From assembly GCA_038214535.1 (NCBI GenBank), contig JBBQRS010000043.1, positions 1-37,869 on the forward strand: a DNA stretch of 37,869 nt. Direction: 5' to 3'. The DNA comes from JBBQRS01 sp038214535 (lineage in GTDB: Bacteria > Chloroflexota > Anaerolineae > CG2-30-64-16). The position numbers and the translations under genes were made by a program. Of this stretch, positions 1-7,982 are shown in pieces (positions within the stretch are counted from its first letter, which is position 1; every line of letters begins with the position of its first letter). The notes under the pieces were generated by a model. The model saw nothing but the letters and a program-made list of their open reading frames with translations, searched no databases and was not told the DNA's origin.

Positions 1-190
1 CGCGGCATTGCGCCCAGTCCACGCTTTCCAGCTTGATGCTGGCAGCATTCTGATACGAGGGAGCGTCCGTAAGCTCCTCGGATCCAGGGAACAACGCATC
101 GGCGCTCCTCCACAGCGCATAGACGCTAGCTGCCAAGAGGAAGATGCTTAGGAAAACCAGAGCGATCAGTACCAGGCGGCCTTTGTTCAT
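1..190 (-). CDS. Hypothetical exported or membrane-anchored protein, C-terminus cut by the window edge
   Basis: This reading frame starts at the ATG complementary to 188-190 and stays open to the left edge, giving 63 residues. It opens with a short basic N-terminus (MNKGR) and about 18 hydrophobic residues, which look like a signal anchor or uncleaved signal peptide, and then becomes polar. Its ATG overlaps the TGA of the membrane-protein gene upstream (ATGA junction), so it is the last visible member of a translationally coupled minus-strand operon. No family is recognisable from the fragment. The start and N-terminal hydrophobic segment are seen directly; the export is inferred. Confidence 0.6.
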   Translation of the reverse strand, partial: MNKGRLVLIALVFLSIFLLAASVYALWRSADALFPGSEELTDAPSYQNAASIKLESVDWAQCR

Positions 191-876
191 GACGTTTCTA
201 CACCTCTCTGCGAAGAGGCCCGATGCCGCATCCCACGGAGCCGCAACGAACGCGATAGGTTGACGCCCATCGCAAGCACACCTATTGGGGTCAGCAGCAA
301 CAGAGGCAGAAGAGCAATGAAGACGGCTGTTCGCAACGGGTGTCCCTCTGGCACACCGACCGGACCCCACAAATAAGTGCAGGAGCCCAAGAATGCTCCA
401 CCAACGAGGCCGACAAACGTAGCCTTCACGTCGGCGATGCAACTTGGCCTGAGTGTCATTCGCAAGATGATCGCTACAAAAGAGCCGAGCAGAAGGAGAT
501 AGATGAAATCAACGGGTCGGCTGAAGTCGAAGGAGTCCAACACCATAGGTCGGCCACTTAAGGATCGCGTCACCATGTAGACCAGATATAGGATGCCCCA
601 ACCAAGGATAGCGACCACACTTCTCCCCTTGCTTCGGATCGATGCACGCGGCAAAGTGTCGTCAAGAATGGCGAGCAGGAAACTGGCGCCTGCAACAAAC
701 AAAACAGGGACCAGCAGCAATCGCCAGATCAAAGTCAGCGATTGCTGCCCAAACAGTCGCAGGAGAAGAGACACTTTGCCCACGGTCATGAGCGTGCTGG
801 GCGTAGTGAGAGCCAGAGCGACCCCAAGTGCGATGAGCGTGACGCCTACTGCGGCCCGCACAATCTTTCCAATCAT
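187..876 (-). CDS. Polytopic membrane protein of unknown family
   Basis: The likely start is the ATG at 874-876, which overlaps the TGA of the M48 gene (873-875) and gives 229 residues beginning MIGKIVRAAVG. A longer frame reaches 1068 but only by reading back across the M48 gene. About six hydrophobic segments are visible: residues ~5-25, ~35-60, ~75-95, ~110-135, ~150-165 and ~180-205. No catalytic motif is apparent. The gene sits between the M48 peptidase and a small exported protein with 4-nt overlaps on both sides, which argues that the products work together in the membrane. I do not recognise the family and assign no function. Confidence 0.65.
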   Translation of the reverse strand: MIGKIVRAAVGVTLIALGVALALTTPSTLMTVGKVSLLLRLFGQQSLTLIWRLLLVPVLFVAGASFLLAILDDTLPRASIRSKGRSVVAILGWGILYLVYMVTRSLSGRPMVLDSFDFSRPVDFIYLLLLGSFVAIILRMTLRPSCIADVKATFVGLVGGAFLGSCTYLWGPVGVPEGHPLRTAVFIALLPLLLLTPIGVLAMGVNLSRSLRLRGMRHRASSQRGVETS

Positions 877-2522
877 TGGGTTTCCGTCCCCCTCAATTCT
901 GCTGAGCCTGCGGGGCGCAATGTAAACCATCGAACGCTGATGGCTAGACAAATACCCAGTGGCAAGAGAATCCCTATGGGCCACAACACGTCCCATGCAT
1001 CGCTTGGTTCCATCTTCAGGAGGCGGGCCGCAGCGGCAGCGATTGTCGTCGTGGCGGCAAAGACGCATACGGACTGCGCAAATATGGCAGAGACCAGCGC
1101 GAGTATGTGTCCTCTTGAGTCTTTGCCTGTCTCTATCTCCTTATACCACCAACGGATCAGTGGAGTGACGCTCACAAGGGCGATGATGAGGGCAAGTGTG
1201 CAGATGGCTAATGGAATGAAGCGTTCAAGATCTCCTTGCAGCATGGAGATGAGGACGGGCCTGTGGACCCCCGACAACCCATATATGATCTGCACAATCA
1301 CGACGCGCAGAAGGCCGAAACAAAAAACGCCTGCCATAAACATCACTGTTGCGACGACCGCCTGAGCTGCTGACTTGACGGATGTCCGCTCTGTGACAGT
1401 CATACAGGGTAGGAGGTAGGCAAGCCCTACGTAGATGCCGCCAAGAGCTATTCCCGCGAACAGCAATTGTCTGCCGGTATCGAAAGCGAACAACTGCGTC
1501 CCTACTGCCAACCCACCGGCAAAGGCAACCTGCCGCATCGTCCGGAGAAACGGCACACTCATCACCTGGGACTCCGTTATGGCCTTCAAACGATTCAGAC
1601 TCTCCTGTTGTGGAGTACGTGCGAATGTCACGCCTGCCAGGCGAGATCGCCATGAAGTGGGTTTCACTGTAGCTGGAGGATTAGTCGCCCAGATGTGTTT
1701 CGCGATGATCAAAGCGCCTGCAAGGTTCCGTGCCCCAACATCGCTTCCCTGCGCCCGTAGAACCCACGCATCAGCATAATACTCCCTGACGCTTTGCATC
1801 ACGGTTAACGAATAGAGCATGACACCGAAAATCAGAACGAACGACAGCATCATGGCAACGAGATCTGCCCGGCCGACCGGTCCGCTCAGTAGCAAACGTT
1901 CCAGCGAGAATCGAGACATCAATCCGGCGAAGAGCATCATTAGCAGGACGGAAGAAACCTTGACGACCTGTTTGGCAAATTGCAGCTTCCAGGTATCGCC
2001 AGTCTTGAGGTGCGCCAACTCGTGGGTGAGCATGGTCTTCAAAATTGGCAGAACACCCAGGCCTTTGGCGGCGTCAAGCTCAACCTTGTTGATCACAACA
2101 AAACGCTGGTGGAAGGTGCCAAATGCTTGCAGCGGAATTCCCGGTTGCTCGGTGTAGAGAATCGTCGGCGCAGGGTAAATTCCAAGGCTCTCGGCCTGTC
2201 TATGCATCCATTCAGCTAGTTCAGGATCCGTTTTCGCCAGCGGCAACATGTGGTTGCGCTCTATCCACCGGTCTGGCATGGTCAAGAAAAGACGAAGTGA
2301 TGCTAGAATCAGAATCAATGGCAGCCCTGCCGTGAGGACTGCAAGGGAACCTGATGCGCCGATCGGCAGGATCAGGCTGAGAGTCATCACGACGATTAAG
2401 ACAAAAACGGCGGTAGTCGCCGATGGCAAATCCAACGGACTGATCTGCGCGCCCGTGCCGGGCACCGACTCCCGCAATGAAGGGATGGATTCGTCTGGCT
2501 TCACACGTCCTCCCAGGGGCAC
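873..2522 (-). CDS. M48-family (Ste24/HtpX-like) integral membrane zinc metallopeptidase
   Basis: The 549-residue protein has the M48 signature. The zinc site HELAH lies near residue 165 (context LTHELAHLKTGD), and the third-ligand region REYYADAW lies near 244, matching the family pattern ExxxAD. Two hydrophobic helices precede the catalytic domain (~35-85), two surround residues ~185-235, and four or more follow between ~335 and 540. This C-terminal membrane extension makes it longer than typical HtpX (about 290 residues). The frame opens with GTG at 2522; a second GTG at 2504 is four bases after a GGAGG, so the exact start is uncertain. It lies 11 bases behind the AlbA_2 gene. M48 enzymes cleave membrane or membrane-associated proteins; the substrate here is unknown. 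Confidence 0.82.
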   Translation of the reverse strand: MPLGGRVKPDESIPSLRESVPGTGAQISPLDLPSATTAVFVLIVVMTLSLILPIGASGSLAVLTAGLPLILILASLRLFLTMPDRWIERNHMLPLAKTDPELAEWMHRQAESLGIYPAPTILYTEQPGIPLQAFGTFHQRFVVINKVELDAAKGLGVLPILKTMLTHELAHLKTGDTWKLQFAKQVVKVSSVLLMMLFAGLMSRFSLERLLLSGPVGRADLVAMMLSFVLIFGVMLYSLTVMQSVREYYADAWVLRAQGSDVGARNLAGALIIAKHIWATNPPATVKPTSWRSRLAGVTFARTPQQESLNRLKAITESQVMSVPFLRTMRQVAFAGGLAVGTQLFAFDTGRQLLFAGIALGGIYVGLAYLLPCMTVTERTSVKSAAQAVVATVMFMAGVFCFGLLRVVIVQIIYGLSGVHRPVLISMLQGDLERFIPLAICTLALIIALVSVTPLIRWWYKEIETGKDSRGHILALVSAIFAQSVCVFAATTTIAAAAARLLKMEPSDAWDVLWPIGILLPLGICLAISVRWFTLRPAGSAELRGTETQ

Positions 2523-2533
2523 AACTCAGAATG

Positions 2534-3481
2534 CTATTCAGCCTTGGATAGCGAAGCCCTTCTGCGTCTCAATTCCTGTATCTCGGGTTCAGATAGCTTC
2601 TGGGTGACACCCGTCAGCCTGGCATACGCGACATTATCTCCGGTGAAGTATACCTCCGACCGTAACTCCATGGGCACCGAAACCTCGACTACATATAGCT
2701 CTGGCACCAACTCATCCTCTCTATACACGGGATGAAAGGTCAACCGGTACTCGGTTGGATCCAGTGTCGGCCTGACCCGTCGCAACTTCGAGGCAATGTC
2801 TCTCGCCAACTTGTCGCGTTCCGATTGCCTGAGATGGACTCCGACCACTGTCCAGTGCTTATCCTCGATGCCAAAGTAGATGCTCCCGCCATCGCTGTTC
2901 AAAAAGCCAACGACATACTTTTCTGCATCGTGGGTGAGTGGCTTGGCAACGTCGGCGGCAGTATATGCTTTGAACTCGTGGTGTCGCGTTTCTTCGAATG
3001 GCGTAGGCTTTGCGAGCATGAACTTAGGAGCACCGATGAAGTCCAAGGTCCGTTGCATGAGATCCTTTGCCCTGCGGACATCGAGGCCGAGACCATCGGC
3101 CGGGGGGAGCTGAGCCTTACGCATGCACCGTTCCTGGAGATCGGGTCGGTTCACAAAACGCTGGTAGGCCTCAGCTGGCGACAGTGACTCCATTGAACCC
3201 ACCTCAGCGATAAACGCCATTGTCATGGCGACAAAAGCCAAAACCGTCATGCTGCCTAGATCCTCAATAGCACCAAACGGCAGTCCTGCAACCTTCAACT
3301 CAGTGGCACCGCCGATCGGAAGTGCCATGCCCAGGTCCAGATAGGCATCGGCCACCAAATCGAAGACAGTGACTTCCTGTGGATACAAAGAATCCACGAG
3401 ATAGCGAGCAAGCTCTCGAGTAGTACTGCGGTAAGTTGCCTTCCAATTGGGATAGGTGCTGTGCATATGCGATGAACACAT
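2534..3481 (-). CDS. AlbA_2 (Schlafen-type) nucleic-acid-binding domain protein
   Basis: The C-terminal half (from about residue 160) has the AlbA_2 pattern: an E-FK segment (ETRHHEFKAY), then FLNSDGGSIYFGIED, GVHL and a helix rich in R and K (KLARDIASKLRRVRP), ending in a beta-rich segment. In this family the domain binds DNA or RNA; in some bacterial proteins it is tied to transcription control or defence. The first ~150 residues match nothing I know. The ATG at 3481 has GAGG eight bases upstream and is preferred to the in-frame GTG at 3505, which has no convincing ribosome site. It is the first gene of the cassette leading into the M48 peptidase. Confidence 0.7.
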   Translation of the reverse strand: MCSSHMHSTYPNWKATYRSTTRELARYLVDSLYPQEVTVFDLVADAYLDLGMALPIGGATELKVAGLPFGAIEDLGSMTVLAFVAMTMAFIAEVGSMESLSPAEAYQRFVNRPDLQERCMRKAQLPPADGLGLDVRRAKDLMQRTLDFIGAPKFMLAKPTPFEETRHHEFKAYTAADVAKPLTHDAEKYVVGFLNSDGGSIYFGIEDKHWTVVGVHLRQSERDKLARDIASKLRRVRPTLDPTEYRLTFHPVYREDELVPELYVVEVSVPMELRSEVYFTGDNVAYARLTGVTQKLSEPEIQELRRRRASLSKAE

Positions 3482-3577
3482 GGTGTATGCCTCGGAAAAA
3501 GTCACTTGGCTATGTCATATCCCCGTTTTGACAGGCACAGGATATCACTTGACACGATAGACCACGGTCGCAGCGGT

Positions 3578-3901
3578 TCAGTACTGGGAGGAATCGGGAG
3601 TAGCGCCATAAGGGCAGTCAAGCCTGTATTTGTCAAGTGAATTTCTTATGGAAGGAAGAATGAGGCTATCGGGAGTGATGCCCCGTCCTTGTGCATAGAT
3701 GGGCTGGCATGTTTCGGCTGGCCGATGGACCTTCAGAATACCTGACGCCTCAGCCACTGGATCAGACAACGCCGGGATCAACGAGAGCACGCCGCCATAA
3801 TCTACCACAACCACGCGCGCGCCCGGTCGCAGATCATACTTGCGGCGCAACTCGGCCGGGATGACGACCCACCCCTTTTGGGAGACTGTAGCTACGGTCA
3901 T
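3578..3901 (-). CDS. AbrB/SpoVT-type DNA-binding protein (solitary antitoxin-like regulator)
   Basis: Residues 1-45 form a swapped-hairpin AbrB domain (VSQKGWVVIPAELRRKYDL, then PGARVVVVDYGGVLSLIPA), as in VapB/MazE-type antitoxins and AbrB regulators. The ATG follows GGAGG with a 6-base gap. The remaining ~60 residues do not resemble the short toxin-binding tail usual in VapB proteins, and no toxin gene follows: the next 72-96 bases are empty and the AlbA_2 gene comes next. It may be a stand-alone autoregulator, or the remnant of a toxin-antitoxin pair whose toxin was lost and whose tail drifted. Its promoter region resembles that of the RHH/MazF module at 19.9 kb. Confidence 0.75.
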   Translation of the reverse strand: MTVATVSQKGWVVIPAELRRKYDLRPGARVVVVDYGGVLSLIPALSDPVAEASGILKVHRPAETCQPIYAQGRGITPDSLILPSIRNSLDKYRLDCPYGATPDSSQY

Positions 3902-3932
3902 GGGTAACCTCCATTATACTATATTATCGTAA

Positions 3933-3961
3933 AGTATAACGCCAGACGCGGTCATAGTCAA
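3933..3961 (-). promoter_or_regulatory. Sigma70-type promoter of the AbrB gene
   Basis: On the minus strand TTGACT (complement of 3956-3961) and TATACT (complement of 3933-3938) are separated by exactly 17 bases. Downstream, a TATAGTATAAT tract (complement of about 3915-3925) makes a partly symmetric AT-rich element with the -10 box just before the GGAGG, a likely autoregulatory operator. The T-run of the upstream herA terminator supplies the first bases of the -35 box. Confidence 0.65.
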
Positions 3962-4023
3962 AAAAACGAATCGGACGCGGACGAGCGCGGATTATCCGCG
4001 TTCATCCGCGCTCGTTCGCGTCC
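3961..4023 (-). terminator. Intrinsic terminator of the nurA-herA operon
   Basis: Two 20-base arms (3973-3992 and 4004-4023) are complementary except for one G-U position, with an 11-base loop. On the minus strand the stem is followed within about 8 bases by TTTTTT (complement of 3961-3966). The stop codon of herA lies 9 bases before the stem. The hairpin may also be a copy of an interspersed palindromic repeat, since its arms contain repeated CGCGGA units. Confidence 0.7.
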
Positions 4024-4031
4024 CATCTTAA

Positions 4032-5813
4032 TCAGTCGAAGCCCTTGAACTCCCGTGGGGCGCGCATGGCTTCGGTGTTCTTCTTCAGATCTTCAGCGAG
4101 CTCGGCGGCGTCGCGGTAGCCCATCGCCTTGTAGAACTCCGTGTCATAGCGGCGGGTTTGCACGACCACCGGCATGGGGACGGCATGGCCCAGGATCAGC
4201 GCCTGCTCCTGGGTGTCAAGGCGGGCCAGCACCTCGCGCAGACCGGTCGCGCCGCTGACGCCGGAGAAGACCGCGGAGACATCGTTGGGATCATCCAGCA
4301 ACAGCGTGACGCGCGTGCCAATCTGTGACATCACTTCGGCGTCAATGCCGCTGGGGCGCTGATCCACGATGAAGAGGGTGACGTTGTATTTACGCAACTC
4401 GCGGGCGATGGTCCCGAAGATGGTGTTGGCCGCAATCGCCGGATCGAGGAACTTGTGCGCCTCCTCGATGGTGATGACCAGCGGCCGCGGCTCTTTGGCG
4501 CGGTCTCCGTAAGACGCCTCTTTCAACTCCACATATTTGCGGTGGATGCGCCGGGTGAGGAAGTTGGCGACGAAGATGTACGCGCCGAGGTCCGAGCCGT
4601 AGCGCCCGAACTCCAACACGACGTTGTTGCCCGCGTCCAGGTTCTTCATGATGCGGCCCACGGAGTCATCGGGCGCTTTATCTCGCATGAAGCCGTAGGT
4701 GCGGATGCGCTCGAAGCGCCGGCGCAGGGCGGCTAATGTGTTCTGGGCCTGCCCGGTCTCGTCGGCCAACGCCTTCAGCCCTGAGATCTCCTTGCCCGTG
4801 TCCGGGTCGAACCCGCCGTAGGAGTCCACCCATTGGTCATCCAGGAAGAGGCTCAGCCAGCCCCTGCCGAACTTGCGCGCCAGCGCGTAAACCGCGCCCA
4901 TCTGCGGCTCGGTCAACCCGAGCATACTCGCCAGCATCTCCAGGTCTTCCGGCTCGATCTGGTCATAACCAATCATGACCGTGAAGTCCGGGTTGGAGCC
5001 GCGCCGACGCGACGATTCGTCGTCGAGCGTGAAGATGCTGACCTGGCCAGGGAAAATTTGTTTCAACCCCTTGACCCGCCCGCCCATGCCCTCATATGTC
5101 CCCGACCAGCCGTACTCACTGTGCATGTCGAAGATGAGGTTCACGGCAACCCGGTCGCGGATGATGCCGGCCAGCAACAGCCGCGAGAGGAACGTCTTGC
5201 CGGTACCCGACTTGCCGAAGACGCCGCTGGAGCGTTCGACCAGTCGCTCCAGGTTCAGCGTGATCTTGGCGTCCATATCCAGCGGCGCGCCGACGTGGAA
5301 GAAATGCACATCGCGCCCGCCAATCTGATGTTCGCCCTCCGCGCCGAAGACGGTATCCACCTCATCCTGGCTGGCCGTGCTGACCCCCGTGAAGTGTTCC
5401 GGCACCGTCTTGACTGGTTTCACCTCGCCGCTGGCCTCGTCGAGGACGAGCAGCGGGCTGAGATGCACTGTGCCGAAGGTGGAGGTGCCGCGGTGAATCT
5501 CGGCCAGCAGCGGGTCGGAGTAGTCGGGCGGCTGCTTCGTGAAGAGCGGATTGGTGCTGTCCAGCTTCACGTCCGTGACCATGCAGAAGAACTTCGACGC
5601 GCGGCCGCGCGCGACGACGTAGCGCCCCACGGCCAGGTCTTCGGTGGTGACGTCGCGATCCAGCTTAACGTCCAGCCCTGCAGAGAGGGAGCCGCCGATG
5701 ACCACACCCAATCGCTCGGCGCGTTCGGTGAGGGCCTGTTGTGCGGCGCGCTCCTCCTGCGCGGAGGGAATGGCGTCAAAGAAATCGGCGTCGGTTGTGA
5801 TGTTGTCGGTCAT
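4032..5813 (-). CDS. herA: HerA-type hexameric DNA translocase/ATPase
   Basis: The 593-residue protein has an N-terminal beta-rich HAS-barrel-like region (~1-160), then a FtsK/HerA-type P-loop ATPase. Walker A (GKSGTGKT) lies at about residues 198-206 and the Walker B region (LVITIEEAHKF) at about 440-450, followed by a sensor segment (LFIVDQRPSGID) and an arginine-containing C-terminal part. HerA forms a hexamer that pumps duplex DNA into the NurA nuclease during end resection; some HerA homologues act in phage defence. The gene ends a four-gene minus-strand operon whose first gene is nurA. It starts 36 bases after the M32 gene and has only a weak ribosome site. Confidence 0.88.
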   Translation of the reverse strand: MTDNITTDADFFDAIPSAQEERAAQQALTERAERLGVVIGGSLSAGLDVKLDRDVTTEDLAVGRYVVARGRASKFFCMVTDVKLDSTNPLFTKQPPDYSDPLLAEIHRGTSTFGTVHLSPLLVLDEASGEVKPVKTVPEHFTGVSTASQDEVDTVFGAEGEHQIGGRDVHFFHVGAPLDMDAKITLNLERLVERSSGVFGKSGTGKTFLSRLLLAGIIRDRVAVNLIFDMHSEYGWSGTYEGMGGRVKGLKQIFPGQVSIFTLDDESSRRRGSNPDFTVMIGYDQIEPEDLEMLASMLGLTEPQMGAVYALARKFGRGWLSLFLDDQWVDSYGGFDPDTGKEISGLKALADETGQAQNTLAALRRRFERIRTYGFMRDKAPDDSVGRIMKNLDAGNNVVLEFGRYGSDLGAYIFVANFLTRRIHRKYVELKEASYGDRAKEPRPLVITIEEAHKFLDPAIAANTIFGTIARELRKYNVTLFIVDQRPSGIDAEVMSQIGTRVTLLLDDPNDVSAVFSGVSGATGLREVLARLDTQEQALILGHAVPMPVVVQTRRYDTEFYKAMGYRDAAELAEDLKKNTEAMRAPREFKGFD

Positions 5814-5848
5814 GATGGGCTTTTCTCTGACAGGTCAGCAGCGCAATG

Positions 5849-7354
5849 CTACAATGTATACAGGTCGCCGTATTTATCGCGCAGGTAGCGCAGATACGGC
5901 TCGATGGTCAGCGGGCCGCCGGTGACGCGCTGCACCAGCTCCGCGGCGGTGAAGACGCTGCCGTGGGTGTAGATGTTGTCGCGCAGCCAGCCCAGCAGGG
6001 TCGCGAATTCGCCATGCTCGGTCTGCGTCGGGATTTCCGGGTGCGCGGCCAGCGCGGTCTCATAGAACTGCGCCCCCAGGATGTTGCCCAGTGTATAGCC
6101 CTGGAACATCCCGCCGATGATCCCCATGTACCAGTGAACGTCCTGCATCACGCCATCGCGGTCATCGTGCGGGGTGATGCCCAGGTCGGCGGTGTAGCGC
6201 GCGTTCCAGGCGTCAGGCAGGTTCTTGACCGCCAGCTTGCCCTCGAGCAGCGCCAGTTCCAGTTCGAAGCGCAGCATGATGTGCAGGTTGTAGGTCACTT
6301 CGTCGGCCTCGACGCGCACCAGCGAGCGCTCTACTTTATTAATGGCGCGATAGAACGCATCCAGCGAGACGTCGCCCAGCTGTGCGGGGAACTCGGCTTG
6401 CAGCAAGGGATAGTGATAGACCCAGAAGCCGCGGCTGCGCCCGACGATGTTTTCCCACAGGCGCGACTGGCTCTCGTGGACGCCGGAGGACGCGCCATTG
6501 GCGAGGGGCGTGCCTTCGAACGCGGGGTTGACGCCCTGCTCGTACATGGCGTGGCCCGATTCGTGGATGATGGCGAAGAGCGCTGACGAGAGAAGGTCTT
6601 CGATCACGCGCGTGGTAATGCGCACGTCGCCGATAGAGAACTTGGTCATGAAGGGGTGATGGGTCTTGTCCAGCCGGCCGCGCTCGAAATCATAGCCGAT
6701 GCGGCGCGCCACATCCAGCCCGAACTTCCACTGCTGCGCTTCGGGATACGTCAGCCGCAGACAGGAGTCGTCGGCGGGCGGCAGCGCGGTGACGGCCTCC
6801 GCGATAGGCACGAGCTGCGCCCGCAGCGAGGCAAAGAGCGGGCGGATGCTGCTCGTCTTCATGCCGTAATCGGAGACATCAATCAGCGGGTCGGCCACGT
6901 GTTCGTAGCCGGGGAAGAAATCGGCGTAACGGCGGCTGAGACCGAGCGTTTTTTGCAGATAAGGCTCCACCGCGGCGAAGTCGTTCCGCCCGCGGGCCGC
7001 GGCCCAGGTCTGATAGCTCGCGGCCTGATGCTCCCCCATCTCTGCGACGAAGGCCGAGGGGACGCGCGTCGCCCGCTCGTATTCGCGGCGCGTCACCCGG
7101 ATCAGCGCGGCGTCAGCGTCCTCATAGGGCAGGCTTTCCTCGTAGGGCCGCAGGTCATCGAGCAGGCGGCCGATGGCGGGGTCGGTGAACAGTTCGTGCG
7201 CGATGCGCCCCAGCGTGGCCGATTGCCGCCCGCGGGCCGGCGCGCCGCCGTCGGGCATGTAGGTGGTCTGATCCCAACCGAGCAGGGCGTTGGCCGAATT
7301 AACGTCATCTACGGTGTGCAGCCGCTCGCGTAATTCCTTGAGTTTGGTCTCCAA
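5849..7354 (-). CDS. M32 (Taq-type) metallocarboxypeptidase
   Basis: The 501-residue protein carries the M32 zinc motif HESGH (IIHESGHAMYEQG, about residues 263-275), the downstream ESQSRLWENIVGRS segment with its conserved glutamate, and the C-terminal IEPYLRYLRDKYGD. Length and full-span similarity fit carboxypeptidase Taq enzymes, which remove C-terminal residues from peptides in the cytoplasm. The start is TTG, with GGAGG six bases upstream. It lies between the HAS-barrel gene and herA inside the nurA-herA operon. A peptidase in this position is not explained by DNA-end processing and may be simple co-transcription. Confidence 0.9.
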   Translation of the reverse strand: METKLKELRERLHTVDDVNSANALLGWDQTTYMPDGGAPARGRQSATLGRIAHELFTDPAIGRLLDDLRPYEESLPYEDADAALIRVTRREYERATRVPSAFVAEMGEHQAASYQTWAAARGRNDFAAVEPYLQKTLGLSRRYADFFPGYEHVADPLIDVSDYGMKTSSIRPLFASLRAQLVPIAEAVTALPPADDSCLRLTYPEAQQWKFGLDVARRIGYDFERGRLDKTHHPFMTKFSIGDVRITTRVIEDLLSSALFAIIHESGHAMYEQGVNPAFEGTPLANGASSGVHESQSRLWENIVGRSRGFWVYHYPLLQAEFPAQLGDVSLDAFYRAINKVERSLVRVEADEVTYNLHIMLRFELELALLEGKLAVKNLPDAWNARYTADLGITPHDDRDGVMQDVHWYMGIIGGMFQGYTLGNILGAQFYETALAAHPEIPTQTEHGEFATLLGWLRDNIYTHGSVFTAAELVQRVTGGPLTIEPYLRYLRDKYGDLYTL

Positions 7355-7372
7355 AGGGTTCCTCCGAGGGTT

Positions 7373-7978
7373 TTATAAACGCAACTGGCGCAGGATGCCG
7401 TCCAGCCGCACGAGATCATCGGCCAGCAGGCGGGCCAGCTCGCGGCCCGCGCCAACCAGATAGGCGTTACGTTGGTCGGGTGGGCGCGATAGGGCGGTGC
7501 GCCGTAGGGCCGCGCCGATCAATTGCTCAGCCGACACGTTTGGCGCGGCCAGCACGATGCGCAGCCAGTCCTGGCGCTCGCTGAACCGCACCATCTCTGC
7601 AGCGTTGCAGAGGATCACGTCATCCAGCGCGCCGGGCGGTTGCGGCGGCAGCCGGTGGTACACGTCGAGGTCACGCCCGTGGCCGACGGCCAGCACGCTG
7701 ACCTCGATGGGAACCTGGCGCTTCTGGCGCTGGTCTTCGATGATCTCCGGTTCATCCACGGCCGCGGCGACCAACTGGCGCACGAAGGCGTCATCCTCGA
7801 TGCGGACATCGTGGATCAGCCCGTAAATGATGTCGCCGTTTGCGCGCACCACCTTGACCAGCGCGCCGAACTCCGGCAGCGATTCGCCGTCTGTATCCTG
7901 GGGGCGCGGGCAGCCGACGGAGAACGCCGTCGTGCTGGAACGCAGCACGCGCCAGAGCCTGATTTTGTCGTCGCTCAT
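7373..7978 (-). CDS. HAS-barrel-like accessory protein of the HerA-NurA operon
   Basis: The 201-residue protein starts with a beta-rich region (residues ~5-110) that resembles the HAS barrel found at the N-terminus of HerA: FGALVKVVRANGDIIYGLIHDV, a run of hydrophobic strands, then VLAVGHGRDLDVYHRLPPQPP. The rest is helical. No enzyme motif is visible. ATG follows GGAGG with a normal gap, and the ribosome site overlaps the end of nurA (5 bases between the genes). HAS barrels assemble the HerA ring and contact NurA; I infer that this free-standing barrel modifies that assembly. The fold assignment rests on sequence appearance only. Confidence 0.55.
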   Translation of the reverse strand: MSDDKIRLWRVLRSSTTAFSVGCPRPQDTDGESLPEFGALVKVVRANGDIIYGLIHDVRIEDDAFVRQLVAAAVDEPEIIEDQRQKRQVPIEVSVLAVGHGRDLDVYHRLPPQPPGALDDVILCNAAEMVRFSERQDWLRIVLAAPNVSAEQLIGAALRRTALSRPPDQRNAYLVGAGRELARLLADDLVRLDGILRQLRL

Positions 7979-7982
7979 CGGG

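Noticed and set aside
876..1068. 64-residue N-terminal extension of the membrane protein at 187-876
   Set aside because: It would overlap the M48 gene by nearly 200 bases; the ATGA junction at 873-876 is the normal coupled start.
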